A stretch of 64,000 nucleotides of DNA from CBDCUW01 sp965222745 (GTDB taxonomy: Bacteria; Planctomycetota; Planctomycetia; Pirellulales; Pirellulaceae), in NCBI GenBank assembly GCA_965222745.1, contig CBDCUW010000005.1:3850722-3914721 (forward strand). Direction: 5' to 3'. The position numbers and the translations under genes are program-made. This document shows, one piece after another, positions 36,859 to 49,390 of this stretch. The notes beneath the pieces were generated by a model that saw only the letters and a list, made by a program, of their open reading frames with translations, was not told the origin of the DNA and did no database searches. Numbering within the stretch: the stretch's first letter is position 1; every line of letters begins with the position of its first letter.

Positions 36859-37435
36859 CTAGGACCACTGTCCTTCCACTGGTCACACACGTAAGTGAAT
36901 CCTCACCGTAGATGATCGTCTCCCCCTTGGTCTCATTCCATGTGATGATCGGGTCAAACGATGTCTCCGCAGACCGAGTCATTTTCGAAAACACTCGGTC
37001 TCTGAAACTCAGAAAGCTTGATTCCTTGCCTAATTCCGGAATCAACAATTCGCCGGATTGCCCGCGAATCCGACATTTGGGGGTAGAAGCAAACACTGCG
37101 TGTTTCGGATCGTCGAAAGTCTCGGGGTCTATCCAGAGTGCCAGCAGTCTCGACACAACGTCGTCATTGCTGATGCGAAGCTCGTCAAATGTGACTTGGC
37201 GTCCCCTGGTGGAGAACAGCTCAGAGAGATTGTGAAGCAGAGACGGATCAACGCACCGTGACCCTTCTGCCTTCTGAATCACGCGCAGACTCCACCCCGC
37301 GAGAGCGGCTAAGTCCTTTTGTCGCAAATCACATTCGTGTCGCAACCGCCGTACCAGGGCACCGTTGCAGCGCACCGATCGTTCGACGGCAGCCTTTCGC
37401 GGACTCAACACGAACCAACCTACAGCGAAACTCAA
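36859..37435 (-). pseudogene. N-terminal part of XRE-family HTH gene split by IS21-like element 2
   Basis: Residues 25-70 form an XRE-type helix-turn-helix (GALVRRLRHECDLRQKDLAALAGWSLRVIQKAEG). The rest (FDDPKHAVFASTPKCRIRG, SFDPIITWNETKGETIIYGE) resembles an NTF2/SnoaL-like fold. The frame runs into the element at TVVL; the true end is at 32622. The restored protein is about 218 aa. The start is uncertain (TTG 37435 or an internal GTG), because the divergent ECF gene begins only 8 bp away. It could have been a regulator of the adjacent sigma/kinase genes, but that is positional inference only. Confidence 0.85.
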
Positions 37436-37443
37436 CGATTAGA

Positions 37444-38118
37444 ATGAAGCATTTGCCCCTGATAGATAAAGACAAACGACCTCACAACGTGACAGAAAGA
37501 ATTCGAGATTCTCGTCAGAGTGATGCTCTACCGGATCGTGACGATCAATCGCGATACGCAACAACACTTTTGCTCCGCTTCCTCAGCGGCGAAGAAGACG
37601 CTCTCGGCGACCTATTTGAGCAGTTCACTTCAAGGCACAGGGCAGCAGCCGAACGAGCCGTACATTGCTCCCCCATCCGTGATCGTGACGGCGATGACGT
37701 ACTTCAATCCTTGTTCTTCTACCTGCTGAAAAGTGCTCGCCAAGGAAAGTATCGCGAACTGACAGACACGGAGAGCTTCGAAAAAATCGTCTTTGCGATT
37801 CTGAAGAAGAAGCTGCGTGATGCCATCGATCGCGAAACGCGCTTGAAACGCGGTTCAGGACAAGTTGTCAACATGTCGGCACTTGAGCCCAACCTGGTGG
37901 ACCAATTCGATTACCGTCAATCCGAAGCTTCCGTTAGGGCATCGATTGACGAGATTAAGTCAGCAATATCCTCCCCGCGCACTCGAGAGATAGCGGAGCT
38001 GACTTTGATGGGTTATGGCCGTAGCGAGATTGCCCAGCACTTGGGTATTCAGGTTAGATCGGTATATCGTCGTCTGGAGACGGCGCGACTCGAATTGCGT
38101 GAAGCGTTTGACGTCTGA
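37444..38118 (+). CDS. ECF-type RNA polymerase sigma factor
   Basis: A 224-aa protein from ATG 37444 (MKHLPLIDKDKR); a longer frame to 37258 overlaps the divergent gene and is less likely. Region 2 is LLLRFLSGEEDALGDLFEQF to DGDDVLQSLFFYLLKSARQGKY. Region 4 is RTREIAELTLMGYGRSEIAQHLGIQVRSVYRRLETARLEL, a typical HTH. This is the planctomycete ECF type that is usually encoded next to a Ser/Thr kinase, as here (10 bp before the kinase gene). The kinase probably controls it or its anti-sigma function, by family analogy. Confidence 0.88.
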   Translation: MKHLPLIDKDKRPHNVTERIRDSRQSDALPDRDDQSRYATTLLLRFLSGEEDALGDLFEQFTSRHRAAAERAVHCSPIRDRDGDDVLQSLFFYLLKSARQGKYRELTDTESFEKIVFAILKKKLRDAIDRETRLKRGSGQVVNMSALEPNLVDQFDYRQSEASVRASIDEIKSAISSPRTREIAELTLMGYGRSEIAQHLGIQVRSVYRRLETARLELREAFDV

Positions 38119-38127
38119 GGTCGCAAA

Positions 38128-41100
38128 ATGCAGGTGTCGTCATTTCACAATGTTGCTCGCTTGTCGGTTGCTGATAACAACCTCGTCAATGAGCTCATCG
38201 ATCGATTCGAGGAAAGTCGTTCCGATGAGGAGCCATCGATCGAAGAGGTTTTGTTGCAAGCGCCCGAAAACGTTCGTGCGCAGCTCTTGTACGAATTGCT
38301 TCTCATTGAGTTGGCTCGCGTTGGCGGCTTAAGAGAATCAATGAACCGGCAACGTTTGATCGACCGGTTCCACGCGCACACGGACGCTGTCGTCGCGGCA
38401 CTCACCGATCACAAGACAAATCAGTCCTACGTCCCGCAAGTCGATCGGAACGGCGTTTCCAGCAAGAGCAGTCGTCCCGAAATCCCCGGCTTCGAAATCG
38501 TAAAGAGTCTTGGCGAAGGAGGCATGGGCAAGGTTTGGTTGGCTCAGCAATTTAGTCCGGTAAAGCGAACTGTCGCCATCAAGGTGATCAAACGCGGAAT
38601 GGACAGCCATGAAATCGTTTCGCGGTTTGATGCTGAAGCTCAGGCGATAGCAAGGCTGGATCACAGAGGGATCGCCACGATTCACGATCGTGGTTTTGCT
38701 GAGGACGGCCGACCGTACTTTACGATGCAGTTCATTGATGGATTGCCCATCACAGACCATTGCCGTGAAAACCACCTTTCGATCAACGACAAACTCAATC
38801 TTTTTCTCGCGGTCTGTGATGCAGTTTTTCATGCTCATCAGCGAGGAATTATTCACCGTGACCTGAAACCGTCGAATCTTCTTGTGAGCAATCGCGAAGA
38901 CGAACCTTCGGTTGTTGTTATCGATTTCGGATTGGCGAAGGCAATACAGGGTGAGAGGCTCACGAGTCAAACGCTTTATACGGGCCACGGTCAGGTGATG
39001 GGAACAATTCACTACATGAGCCCTGAGCAAGCGAGTGGCGATGCTGATATTGACACGCGAACGGACGTCTATTCGCTCGGCGTCGTTCTCTATGAGATCC
39101 TCACTGGCCAGAACCCGCTCGACGTATCACTATCTGACCAAGAAAACACTTCGGCTGTTCTCAACTGGATTTGCAATTCAACACCCGCGAAGCCAAGCTC
39201 AAAACTGGCGTCCAGGTCAACTGTGCGAGCTGAGGATGCGGATACTCGAGAAGACGTCGAGAGGATGAGGCTTGCACTCAAGGTCGATCTTGACTGGATT
39301 GTCATGAAGGCACTTGAGAAGGATCGAACTCGTCGCTACGAGTCTGTGCATGCGTTTGCGGAAGATATTCGACGCTATCTCAAAGGTGACCCAGTCGAGG
39401 CGTGTCCCCCGTCGCGCGGTTATCGCTTCCGGAAGTTTATCAACCGCAATGCTGGAGTTGTAACTGCGTTTACAGCAATTGCCGCAGTGCTTGTCGTTGG
39501 AGCGGGCGTCTCAACCTACTTTGCCGTGGCGTACAGACATTCAGCAGGAATTGCCAAAAGCGAAAAGAAAGCCGCGGAAATTGCTGCCGAAAAATCGCGC
39601 TGGCAAACGTACGCCGCCAAGATCATGCGTGCGGATTCCGAATGGGCACGTGGCGACGGAGAAACTGCCATCCGTGTACTTGAAAGCACAGAGCCTTCCT
39701 TCCGAAGCTGGGAGTATGGTTTTCTGCGAAACGCAATGTCGGCTCATCAGCTGTCATCATTCTTTCCCAACAAACGCTCGATGGGTGACATCGTGGTGAC
39801 GGCCGAGGGGCGGCGCATGTTCACAGTCGGAGCTGACTCAAGGGTTGGCATATGGGGAATGCGAGAATTTGTACATCGTCCGTTTGAACTTGAGAGGATG
39901 TTGCCCCTAGCATCACGACTTGCCAACCAAATCCTCGTAACACATGACGAGCGGACGCTGATTTACGCAACACAAACCAATGAGGTTGGTTGGCTCAATC
40001 TGCGTACGGATTCAGAGGAGCACTCTGTTAAGTTTGATGAACCCGTGCACGCAATTTTGATGCATCCGAACGATCAACTATTCGTTGTGGCGACGGGAAG
40101 GACTCTGCGCGTATTTAATGTTGATGATCCGCAGTTTTCTAAGCCAACGACCATCGATTTCCCGTTCTTGCTTTGGGACGTCGCGTTTTCGCCGGACGGG
40201 AGAAAGCTAGCTGTCGGTGGACGAGAATTGCTGCTCTACGACGTGCACGTACAAGATGGACCGACCCTAACCGTCTCAAACGTTGCAAGTGCGAAGGTTC
40301 CTCGTCGCGCGGTTGTTTCTCTTTCATTTAGTCCCGATGGACGAAGCATTGCGTGCGGTGATAACAGAGGGATTCTTGGGCTTCGCAGTGCCGATGACTT
40401 GTCAGTTCGGTTTGAAACGCAAGCCCACGCAGACGACATTCGTTCGATTTGCTTTAGCCACGATGGTTCCCAACTTTTAACCGGGAGCGCTGACAAGACA
40501 GCAATCGTTTGGGACGCAACCGACGGATCGATTCGCGTTCCGCTAAAGGGCCACTTTGACGATGTTACCGGGGCTACATTTCTTGCAGACGATCGCGTTG
40601 CGACGGTGTCACTTGATACCAGCATTCGATTCTGGATTCTCACCCCAAAGCCCATCGTCCAGGAGATCGGCGGGCATATTCATGCCGTGTCGTGCGTCAG
40701 TGTGTCACCAGACCAAACGCTTCTTGCAAGCGCGGATTCGCACAGCAATGTACGTATCCACTCGCTAAGGGAAAACCTGCTCGTGCGAAACCTGAGCCAT
40801 CCCAAGCCAGTTTCTTTTTCGTCATTGGCTTTTGATCCTCGTGGCGAGCGACTTGCCGTTTCGAGCGGGCATCAGATTTTCGTCTGGGACGTCGAAACTG
40901 GCGAGCAACTACAGACTCTTTCCAAACACACTGACAATGTCTTATCCGTCTGCTTCAGCCACGACGGAACAAGGCTTGCCACAGCCGGTCGCGACCACAC
41001 AACCATGATTTGGGATACTGCAACTTGGAAACCATGGACGTTTGATTTCAAGCATCCTGATGTGGTGCGTGAGGTAAGATTTGTCGGAGGATCCAGTCAG

Positions 41101-41541
41101 TTGATTACCGCCTGCGATGACTCAATCGTACGTGTTTGCAACGTGCAATCTGGAGCTGTCGCCAAACTACATGGCCACGAAAACATCGTGATGGACGTAA
41201 ACTGCTCACCAGAAAGCAGGCGAATCGCGAGCGGTGGTAAAGATGGCTTGGTCTGCATCTGGGATTTGGACACGTATGAGTTGGTTCACAAGCTTGATAC
41301 TCGGATGAAGGCCGTAAATAAAGTTGCGTTCAACAATATCGGCGACCGGCTTGCGACAGTAGGCCAGAATGGATCAGTGAGACTTTGGAGCGTCGTATCG
41401 GGTGAAGAACTGCTGACGATTAAGGCCAGCGCTGAGCCAATTCAGTGGGTCGAATTCACGCCTGACGGGAACACAATTGTCACCGGCGGAAATGACAACC
41501 ATGTGAGAGTTTGGCGTTCTGCGCCAGGCCAGCTCCCATAG
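38128..41541 (+). CDS. Membrane Ser/Thr protein kinase with WD40 repeats
   Basis: A 1137-aa protein; ATG 38128 follows GAGG by 7 nt. The kinase domain spans about residues 118-400: glycine loop LGEGGMGKVW, VAIKVIK lysine, HRDLKPSNLL catalytic loop, DFG in VVVIDFGLAKA, and GTIHYMSPEQ. One membrane segment lies at about 435-460 (VVTAFTAIAAVLVVGAGVSTYF). From about residue 560 to the end, a WD40 beta-propeller region has repeats such as FSHDGSQLLTGSADKTAIVWD. The N-terminal 110 residues are helical. It lies directly after the ECF gene, with 9 bp between, and probably shares its transcript. Confidence 0.94.
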   Translation: MQVSSFHNVARLSVADNNLVNELIDRFEESRSDEEPSIEEVLLQAPENVRAQLLYELLLIELARVGGLRESMNRQRLIDRFHAHTDAVVAALTDHKTNQSYVPQVDRNGVSSKSSRPEIPGFEIVKSLGEGGMGKVWLAQQFSPVKRTVAIKVIKRGMDSHEIVSRFDAEAQAIARLDHRGIATIHDRGFAEDGRPYFTMQFIDGLPITDHCRENHLSINDKLNLFLAVCDAVFHAHQRGIIHRDLKPSNLLVSNREDEPSVVVIDFGLAKAIQGERLTSQTLYTGHGQVMGTIHYMSPEQASGDADIDTRTDVYSLGVVLYEILTGQNPLDVSLSDQENTSAVLNWICNSTPAKPSSKLASRSTVRAEDADTREDVERMRLALKVDLDWIVMKALEKDRTRRYESVHAFAEDIRRYLKGDPVEACPPSRGYRFRKFINRNAGVVTAFTAIAAVLVVGAGVSTYFAVAYRHSAGIAKSEKKAAEIAAEKSRWQTYAAKIMRADSEWARGDGETAIRVLESTEPSFRSWEYGFLRNAMSAHQLSSFFPNKRSMGDIVVTAEGRRMFTVGADSRVGIWGMREFVHRPFELERMLPLASRLANQILVTHDERTLIYATQTNEVGWLNLRTDSEEHSVKFDEPVHAILMHPNDQLFVVATGRTLRVFNVDDPQFSKPTTIDFPFLLWDVAFSPDGRKLAVGGRELLLYDVHVQDGPTLTVSNVASAKVPRRAVVSLSFSPDGRSIACGDNRGILGLRSADDLSVRFETQAHADDIRSICFSHDGSQLLTGSADKTAIVWDATDGSIRVPLKGHFDDVTGATFLADDRVATVSLDTSIRFWILTPKPIVQEIGGHIHAVSCVSVSPDQTLLASADSHSNVRIHSLRENLLVRNLSHPKPVSFSSLAFDPRGERLAVSSGHQIFVWDVETGEQLQTLSKHTDNVLSVCFSHDGTRLATAGRDHTTMIWDTATWKPWTFDFKHPDVVREVRFVGGSSQLITACDDSIVRVCNVQSGAVAKLHGHENIVMDVNCSPESRRIASGGKDGLVCIWDLDTYELVHKLDTRMKAVNKVAFNNIGDRLATVGQNGSVRLWSVVSGEELLTIKASAEPIQWVEFTPDGNTIVTGGNDNHVRVWRSAPGQLP

Positions 41542-41702
41542 TCTCTTTTCGCGTGAATAACGCGTGCGTTTTCCGTGCGCCTTGTTGAGCATCTTCTGTC
41601 GGTACACTGCGACACCGGTACCAGTGCGCGAATTCCTTGGTCGTGCCCTGTTCTCAGTCCACTCGGACATTCCTTCGCACGACAAATGCCGGTATTGCAT
41701 TC

Positions 41703-44700
41703 ATGCCATCAAGAAAGAAGAAACGCGTAGCTCCCCGGAAACGTAGAGCGATGCTTGAGTCCTTAGAAGCGCGGCTCATGCTTGCTGCGGACTATCGCAA
41801 TCCAGCAAATCCCTGGGATGTAAACCAGGACTTGAACATCACTGCGTTGGACGCATTGCAAGTGATCAACGAGGCAGGTCGACGCGAGTCACCGGTGTTA
41901 GATGCGCGACCCGATGAATCCACAGAAGGTTTTTGGGACGTTACCGGCGATGACATGATCACCGCACTCGATGCACTCCGTGTCATCAACTTCCTAGGGC
42001 GAAACGAGGGCGAGCCCGTTCCGAAGATTCAGGAGGGGCGATTCGATCGCGAATTCTCTTTTCCAATCACCGTTGGAGAAGAGACAGGCACAAGGAATTA
42101 CCGATTTGAAATTCACGCGGACTTCGACACCACAGACGATGTTGCTGCACTCAATGATGTCTTCAACGTGTACATCGTTAGCCCGGAGGACAAGTCCCAA
42201 ACGCTCGTGGATGCAGGTACCAACGGCGAACCTGTATTCAGCCTGGTTGGCGGAAGTCCCCGCATCAAACCAGGGATAAGTCGATTTGACGGATCGGGCG
42301 TCGAAATTGATCTGACTGGGATCGTTGGCACTGACACCGCCGAGATTCTCTTTCAATATCTAAACACCGATTCCGACGATGGCGGAAGCGTAACCGTTCG
42401 GCCGATCTCAAATTCCATCGTTGATGATTCATTGTCAACAGAGTCAACCAAACTTCCTGAGCCAACAGTTGTAGCGCCCGGTGTTCCAAATGATCCGTCA
42501 TCGTTTGAACCATTCGCTGACGTTCAACTTACTTTCAGCGACGTGCGATACAACTCGATCAGCGGGTTGTTCGAGGCAGAACTTGAGCTACAAGCAGGCG
42601 AAACGTCGACCGGCCGAAACGTAGCGATCGTAATTCCGAATCTTCCTGCTGGAGTTGAACTCCTAAACCGGTCGGGCGTAAATTCGGCCGGCGATCCGTA
42701 TGTCAACGTGAGGCCCGCCATTCAATCAGGTGGCTTGGCACGTGGACTCCGCTCGCAACGAATTCATCTACAATTCAGCAATCCACAGAGTTTGCCGATC
42801 GATCTTCAGGCCGATGTTTACACCGCTGGCGAAAACACGGCGCCAGACCTGCCAACGATTGGGCCGCTGTCGGTGATGCCGGGCGAACGACTTGACGTTG
42901 TCCTGCCTCAAACGGACCAAGATGGGGATAACGTCGAATACTCAATTCGTTCCGATGCCCCACTTCCAAATGGCGTGATTGGGGCGAACAAGGTTTTGAC
43001 GTTTTCGCCAAGACCAGGCCAGGAAGGAATCTACGAGTTTTCTGTCGTAGCTTCAGACGGGACAGACTCATCCTCACAGACAGTCTCTTTAGAGGTAGTT
43101 TCTGATCCGCTTAGTACTACGAGGTACGCAGGAACAGTTCGCAACACCAACGACGTACCGCTAGCGGGGCTTCGGCTAACAATCGGAGATCTCGAAGTTT
43201 TTTCTGATGTCGATGGCAAATTCCTCTTCGAGACTGCTGGCGACTTTCCCTCGGGGTCAATTGAGATTCACGGCGACGCCTTCAACAGCGACGATCCGTA
43301 TCCATACATGAAGAAGAAGCTCTCTTTCTTCTTAGACGAGAATCCCATCTCAGGGGCACTCAACTCCGTCCATCGTGTCATCTACTTGCCAATTCTTGAC
43401 ACAAGCACAACCGTTCCCGTCGAAGCCAACGCCGAAACGGTTGTCACGAACTCGGAGTTGCCGGACGCAGAGCTTGTGATCGCTCAGGGGGCAGCTGTTG
43501 ACGTTAATGGAACGCCGCTGACGGGACGAATCGGGTTTATGGAGGTACCAGCCAATCGGACACCGAGAGATTTACCTCCGGAACTGCTCCCCAATCCAAT
43601 CTACGCAATCTACACCACGGAAATGAACGGAGCAGAGTTTGAGGTTCCAGCTCAACTGACCGTTCCAAACAAGTCGGGCTATGCCCCCGGGACAGAACTC
43701 GACCTTTGGGAAGTCGATGCGGTCTCTCAGCGATTCGAAGTGTTCGGAACGGGAAGAGTCAGTGACGATGGCTCCGTTATTGAGCCAGTCTCCGGAGGAA
43801 CGCTTAGCGCCATTGGCGGAAACAACGGAGCCAATTGGCGCGTCTATGTTTTGAGGCCCGGGCCGTTTCGATTCGAAGCAGACGATTTGACCTGCGGTTG
43901 CGGGAAACCCACGCAGAGCTTTTCATCCGAGGTCGAGTTAAACTCCGGTGCCCTACTGGAGTCCCACGACCTTGTTACCTACCAGTCGGCTGGGGAAACT
44001 CGCGGTCTAACGCTACGATACGACTCACTTCGAGCATCTCCGTCGAAGATTGTTAGATTCAGCTATCCAGTCGTAAACCAACTCATTGACCTAAGCCAGG
44101 GCGGTAGTGCTCCACCTCCGATCAGTTTCATTTCTGCGAGTGTGTCCGTTGATGCTAACGGAATCGATACCGCCATTGGGGTGAGAAACGAATCTATCGG
44201 CCGTGGAAGTACGAATGAATGGCATCTTCCCGAGATTGAGAATGGCCAGCACGTTTCCGCAAGCGTGAACATTCCATTGGGTAACCATGAGACCGGGTTG
44301 TACGACTACGGGGTCGACGTTGGACTCTACCAAGGAAGTGACATTGACGTAGTCTCCGGCGTTTCGCAAGGGACGAGAAACACGCTGGCTACGGTAAACC
44401 AAGTAGACAGCCCATTTGGCGCGGGCTGGAGCCTATCCGGATTACAGCGCGTTGTTGAGAAACCGATCAATGAGCGCACTCGGTTTTCAGGCGCTGCTCT
44501 CTTAGTTGATGGTGATGGATCAGACATTGTGTTTCGCAAAAGCGAATTATCTTCTGACTACCAGTCACCCATCGGTGATTTTTCGGTTTTGGAGAAGTTA
44601 GCAGACGGGACGTTTCGACGTACGATGAAGGATCAGACGGTCTATCAATTCGACGAACGAGGCAACATCAGCTCAGTCACTGATCGTAATGGAAACGCCA

Positions 44701-47700
44701 CCGAATACATGTATTCCGCCGAAGGTCGGCTAGATGGCATCAGGGATCCGGCCGGACTCGTTACGTCCTTCGTTTACAACGGGCATCATGTTTCACAGAT
44801 CATCGACCCAGCCGGGAGAGTGACAAAGCTGGAGCATGATGAAAACGGTGATTTGAAGCGAATCACCGATCCGGACGACACTTCTCGTTACTGGGACTAC
44901 GACGCCCGGCATCGCATGATTGGCGAGACGATCAAAAGAGGATTTACAGAGACCACCATCTACGACCAATACTCCGGCCGAGTCATCGCTGGAACAAGAG
45001 CAGATGGGTCTGAAGTCCATCTGTCGTCCGAAGAGTTCACAAACTTAGATGGGGTCACTGTTTCCAACGACCTACCAGAATCAGACACTACCCAATACAT
45101 AGATTCCAACGGAAACCTTCAAAACTTCCGTCTGAGTGAAACTGGGTTGGTAACGACGGTAGCTGATGAGATGGGAATCCATGAAATACTAGAACGCAAT
45201 GACGACGGGCTTGTATCGAGTCGCACTGACGCAAGAGCCTTTACAACTTCGTTCGTCTACGACACTCGCGGTAATGTTCTGGAAATCGCCGATGAGATAT
45301 CAGGCGGGATTTCTGTCGGTACCGTCGAATGGATTGGGGCAAGCGGCGATTGGCACGACGCAGACAATTGGAGTACGGGTGCGGTGCCTGGCCCCAGTGA
45401 CACAGTGATCATTGATGTCGATGATGCAAACACTACGGTAACGATTCAGGCGGAGCCTGTTGTCATCTATCGAGTTGTCTCCGATGCAAACTTCACGATC
45501 GATGGCGCATCGCTTACGACGAGCGGTCCAACGAGATTCGACGGTCTTTTGGACATCAGGAATGATGCAACACTATCGACGCTGGGAACAGCAATCACAG
45601 CCAACAGCGAGGTAAAGATTGACGCCAGCAACTTAGACGCGTCCAGAGGCGGGCTCTTCAACTTCCCTACGCTCACGGCTTTTGAAAACAACCGGTTGTC
45701 ACTGGCAGGTACGAGCAGATTTTCTGCTGGTTTGCTCGAGAGCATCGATGATTCGCAGTTTCATCTCTCCGCTGGTGCAACGTTCGCGATTCCTCCAAGA
45801 ATCACCGAGTATTCCGCCGATCCCAACTTACACGCCGGGCTCGGAGCATTTATTCCATTCCAGGCCGAAGGCGAAGGAACTCGTCTCGATTTGTCGTCAA
45901 TCGCGAGCTTTGAAGGTGGACATTATCTCGACGACATGCTGATATCAGCGACCAATGGTGGCGAAATCGATCTGTCAGGATTGAAAACCGTTTCCACTAA
46001 CGCAGCCGGCTTCTTCACAGGCAATCTCGTTTTTAAGACGGAAAATGGTGGTTCGATTGATCTCAGCTCCGTAGAGTCGCTAAATGGAGACTTCAACGGC
46101 CTTGGTATTCAACTCGACTTCGATGGCACGCAGTATGTTCTGCCAGAACTGCAAACTGCCAGCAAATTGCGTTTGAACCTTCCACCGGGTTTCAATCTCG
46201 ACTTGCCAAAACTAACGCGGCTCAACGTGAGTTCCGAGATACCGGTGATCGCGAACCAATCTGTCAACGCGCCATTGTTGACCGAACTGTTAGACACGAA
46301 AGTCACGTTGGATGGTACGGGAACACTCACGACTGGAATACTGGATTCAATCGATGATTCCCAGTTTCACCTCTCCGGCGGTGCGACGTTCGCTATTCCT
46401 GCGGGCATCACTTCGTACTCAGCAGACCCTGACCTGCACTCCGGTCTCGCCTATGTTCCATTCCAGGTCGAGGGCGAAGGTACGCGTCTCGATCTGTCAC
46501 CACTGACTGTTTTTGAGGGAGGCCACTACCTCGACGACATTTTGATCTCGGCGGCCGATGGAGGCGAAATAGAACTATCGGGATTGACGACGGTTACAAC
46601 GAACGGAGCCGGGTTCTCCACAGATAACGTCATATTCAGATCGGAAAATGGTGGGTCGATTGATATCAGTTCCGTTGAGTCATTGAACGGGAATTTTAAT
46701 GGCCTAGGTATCCTGCTCGACTTTGCTGGCGCTCAGCATACATTGCCAGAATTGCAGACCGCCAGCAAATTGCGTCTGAGCCTACCGCCGAACTTCAATC
46801 TTGACTTGCCGAAACTAACGAGCCTCTCTGGAGGCTCCGAGCTTCCGGGTACGGAAAGGCGGTCTATCAACGCACCGTTACTTACGGAATTGCTCGACAC
46901 CAGGGTAACACTTGACGGAACAGGAGATCTGACGACCGGCGTTCTAACGGCCATCGATGATAGCCAGTTCATACTTTCAGATGGAGCGACGTATACGCTT
47001 CCCTCAACGATAACGTCGTATTCGACCGATCCTGCATTGCACAAGAGCTTCAGTCCGCTACCCGTTTTTACTGTCAACGGCGAGGGCACTCGACTAGATC
47101 TATCATCCTTGCAGTCAATAGATGCGGCACACTCCTTCTCCGATGTTGTTGTGTCAGCAACAAATGGTGGAGAGATCGATCTGTCTGGCTTGACGACCGT
47201 AACAACCGACGCGGCGGGTGACGATGATGCAGACCTCGTGTTTCGAACGGCCTCCGGTGGCGCGATTGACCTGACTTCCGTTGAGTCATTCGACACACAC
47301 AAAGACGGCTTAGGAGTTCGCCTCGATTTTGACACTGACCAGTACATACTGCCGGAGTTGCAACGAGCCACAAAGCTACGTTTGCCGAACTTGGAGAGCT
47401 ACCAGGTGAGTTTGCCAAAACTAACGTTTCTAGACGGCGCGAGTCTCCCAGTTACAGGCAACCGAGTCTTCTCTGCGCCACGTCTGACGGAGTTGCTAGA
47501 CACTGATGTCACACTTGATGGCACGGGAGATTTGACAACAGGTATCTTGACTGCGATCGATGATAGCCAGTTCGCACTTTCAGGAGGTGCGATATATACG
47601 CTTCCCTCAACGATAACGTCGTATTCGACCGACCCGGCGTTGCACAGGAGCTTTAGCGCGATACCTATCTTCACCGTTGATGGCGAGGGCACTCGGCTAG

Positions 47701-49390
47701 ACCTTTCATCCTTGCATTCGATTGAAGCGACACACTCCTTCTCAGACGTCGTTGTTTCGGCAACAAACGGTGGCGAGATCAATCTGTCTGGCTTGACGAC
47801 CGTAACGACCGGTGCAGCGGGTGATGATGATGCAAGCCTGGTGTTTCGAAGCGAGTCAGGTGGTTCAATCGACCTGAGTTCGGTCGAGTCGCTAAGCCCA
47901 AACCGTAATGGCTTGGGGATTTCAATTGAATCGTTCGGTTCCACGACACTGGGGAACCCTTCTCTTGATCGAACAACAATACGCGTTGATGATTCTGGCG
48001 CGTTAACCGGAAACACAATCACTATTGCCGGTGGGAATGAAGCCACTGCTTCAGGAACGGTTGTTGCTGACTTCATCGTTGCAGGCACGCTGTCAGTTCC
48101 CGCCGATACGACCCTGAACGTAGCTGAATCCTTGACGCAGCAATCTAGCTCAACGCTTGCCGTTCAATTGGGAGCGATGGTACCGCCCCAAGGGATTGTA
48201 GCTGTTGATGGTGAAGCAAACCTTGCCGGCACGTTGAGCGTTGTTATTGATGCTTCGTTCAAGCCATCCGTTGGCGATCGACACGTACTACTTTCGTACG
48301 ACTCAAGACTGGGTGATTTTGATTCAGTTGTTGGACTGGACTCCGTTGACGGACTTGAGTTTACGCTGCACACGCTTGGTAATCGCATTGAGGTCGAAGT
48401 CACTTCGGTTCCCTCTGGCGTCCTGGGTGAATTGGTTGAGGTCCCTGGTTTCGCTGCCGATGCATCAGCGAACGCTGGGTCCGAAGACAATATTGGCGCC
48501 ATGACCGAGTCGACCGATGGTGAGTCAGCCGATACGCCTTCTCCGCGACCAAAACGGTTCACCTACGAACCACTCTTTAACCAAATGACCAGCGAGACCG
48601 ACGAGCTTGGTCGGTTGACTTTTTATGAAACTGATCCGAACAACGGCAACGTGACCATGGTTTCGCGTGTGATCGGAAAATTGGATGACACCGAGAACGG
48701 TGAGAACAATGACTTGGTCACGACGATGACCTACGGAGACTTTGGCTTGCTGGATTTGCATACCGATGAACTTGGCCGCGTGACGGATTACGACTACGAC
48801 CCTCTCGGCAGGTTGGTGAAGATTACCTACGCGGTTGGAACAAACGACGAGGCTTTCGAAGAATTCGAGTACGACGGCGCGGGCAATCAGACCGCTGTCA
48901 TTGATGAAAACGGGAATCGAACGGAGTTCGCTTTCGATGATCTGAATCGGCTAACGAGAATTGTTGAGCCAGATCCGGACGGTGACGGTCCCCTCACCTC
49001 GCCTGTCACGATCTTCACCTACGATGCAGCAGGCAACCTTGAGACAACGACAGACGCCGAACAAAGCACGATTGCCAACACATACGATCCGCTTGATCGG
49101 CTTGAAACAACGACGGATGAACAGAGCAATGTGACGCGATACGGATATGATCACGTTGGCAATCTAACGAGTGTTACCGATCCGCTTCAGCATGAAACCA
49201 CGTACGAATACGACGCTCGAAATCGGCTGAGATCGACGACCGATCCGGATGGCGGGATAACGACGTACGAGTACGACCCGGACGACAATCTCGTTGCTCT
49301 TATTGATCCAGTTGGAAACAGGACACAGTTTCGCTATGACGCGAGAGACAGGCTGATCACTGAAGTCGATCCGCTGGGAAAAGGCACGCT
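41703..49390 (+). pseudogene. Giant RHS/YD-repeat surface protein, part 1 of 3
   Basis: Start ATG 41703 (MPSRKKKRVAPRKRRAMLES). The N-terminus carries a LEPR-XLL-type motif (LESLEARLML, residues 18-27), then two dockerin-like EF-hand repeats (DVNQDLNITALDALQVIN, DVTGDDMITALDALRVIN). Cadherin- and Ig-like folds follow, then RHS/YD repeats from about residue 970. Residues ~1320-2100 are four tandem 201-aa repeats inserted between YD repeats. The frame is cut after 49390 by ISKra4 copy B. With the insertions removed, the full protein is about 3205 aa, ending at 54543. The original product would be a large exported shell-like protein. Confidence 0.9.
45661..47950 (+). repeat. Four tandem ~603-bp repeats inside the RHS gene
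   Basis: Equivalent points (ATCGATGAT encoding the IDDSQF motif) recur at 45744, 46350, 46953 and 47556, spaced 606, 603 and 603 bp. Each unit includes LDGTG(T/D)LTTG, IDDSQF, GEGTRLDLS, GGEI(D/E/N)LSGLTTVTT, SVES and a LPEL..A.KLRL stretch. A WxxAGDWxxxxNWSxG-like motif (WIGASGDWHDADNWSTG) precedes them, as in beta-helix surface domains. Confidence 0.85.
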
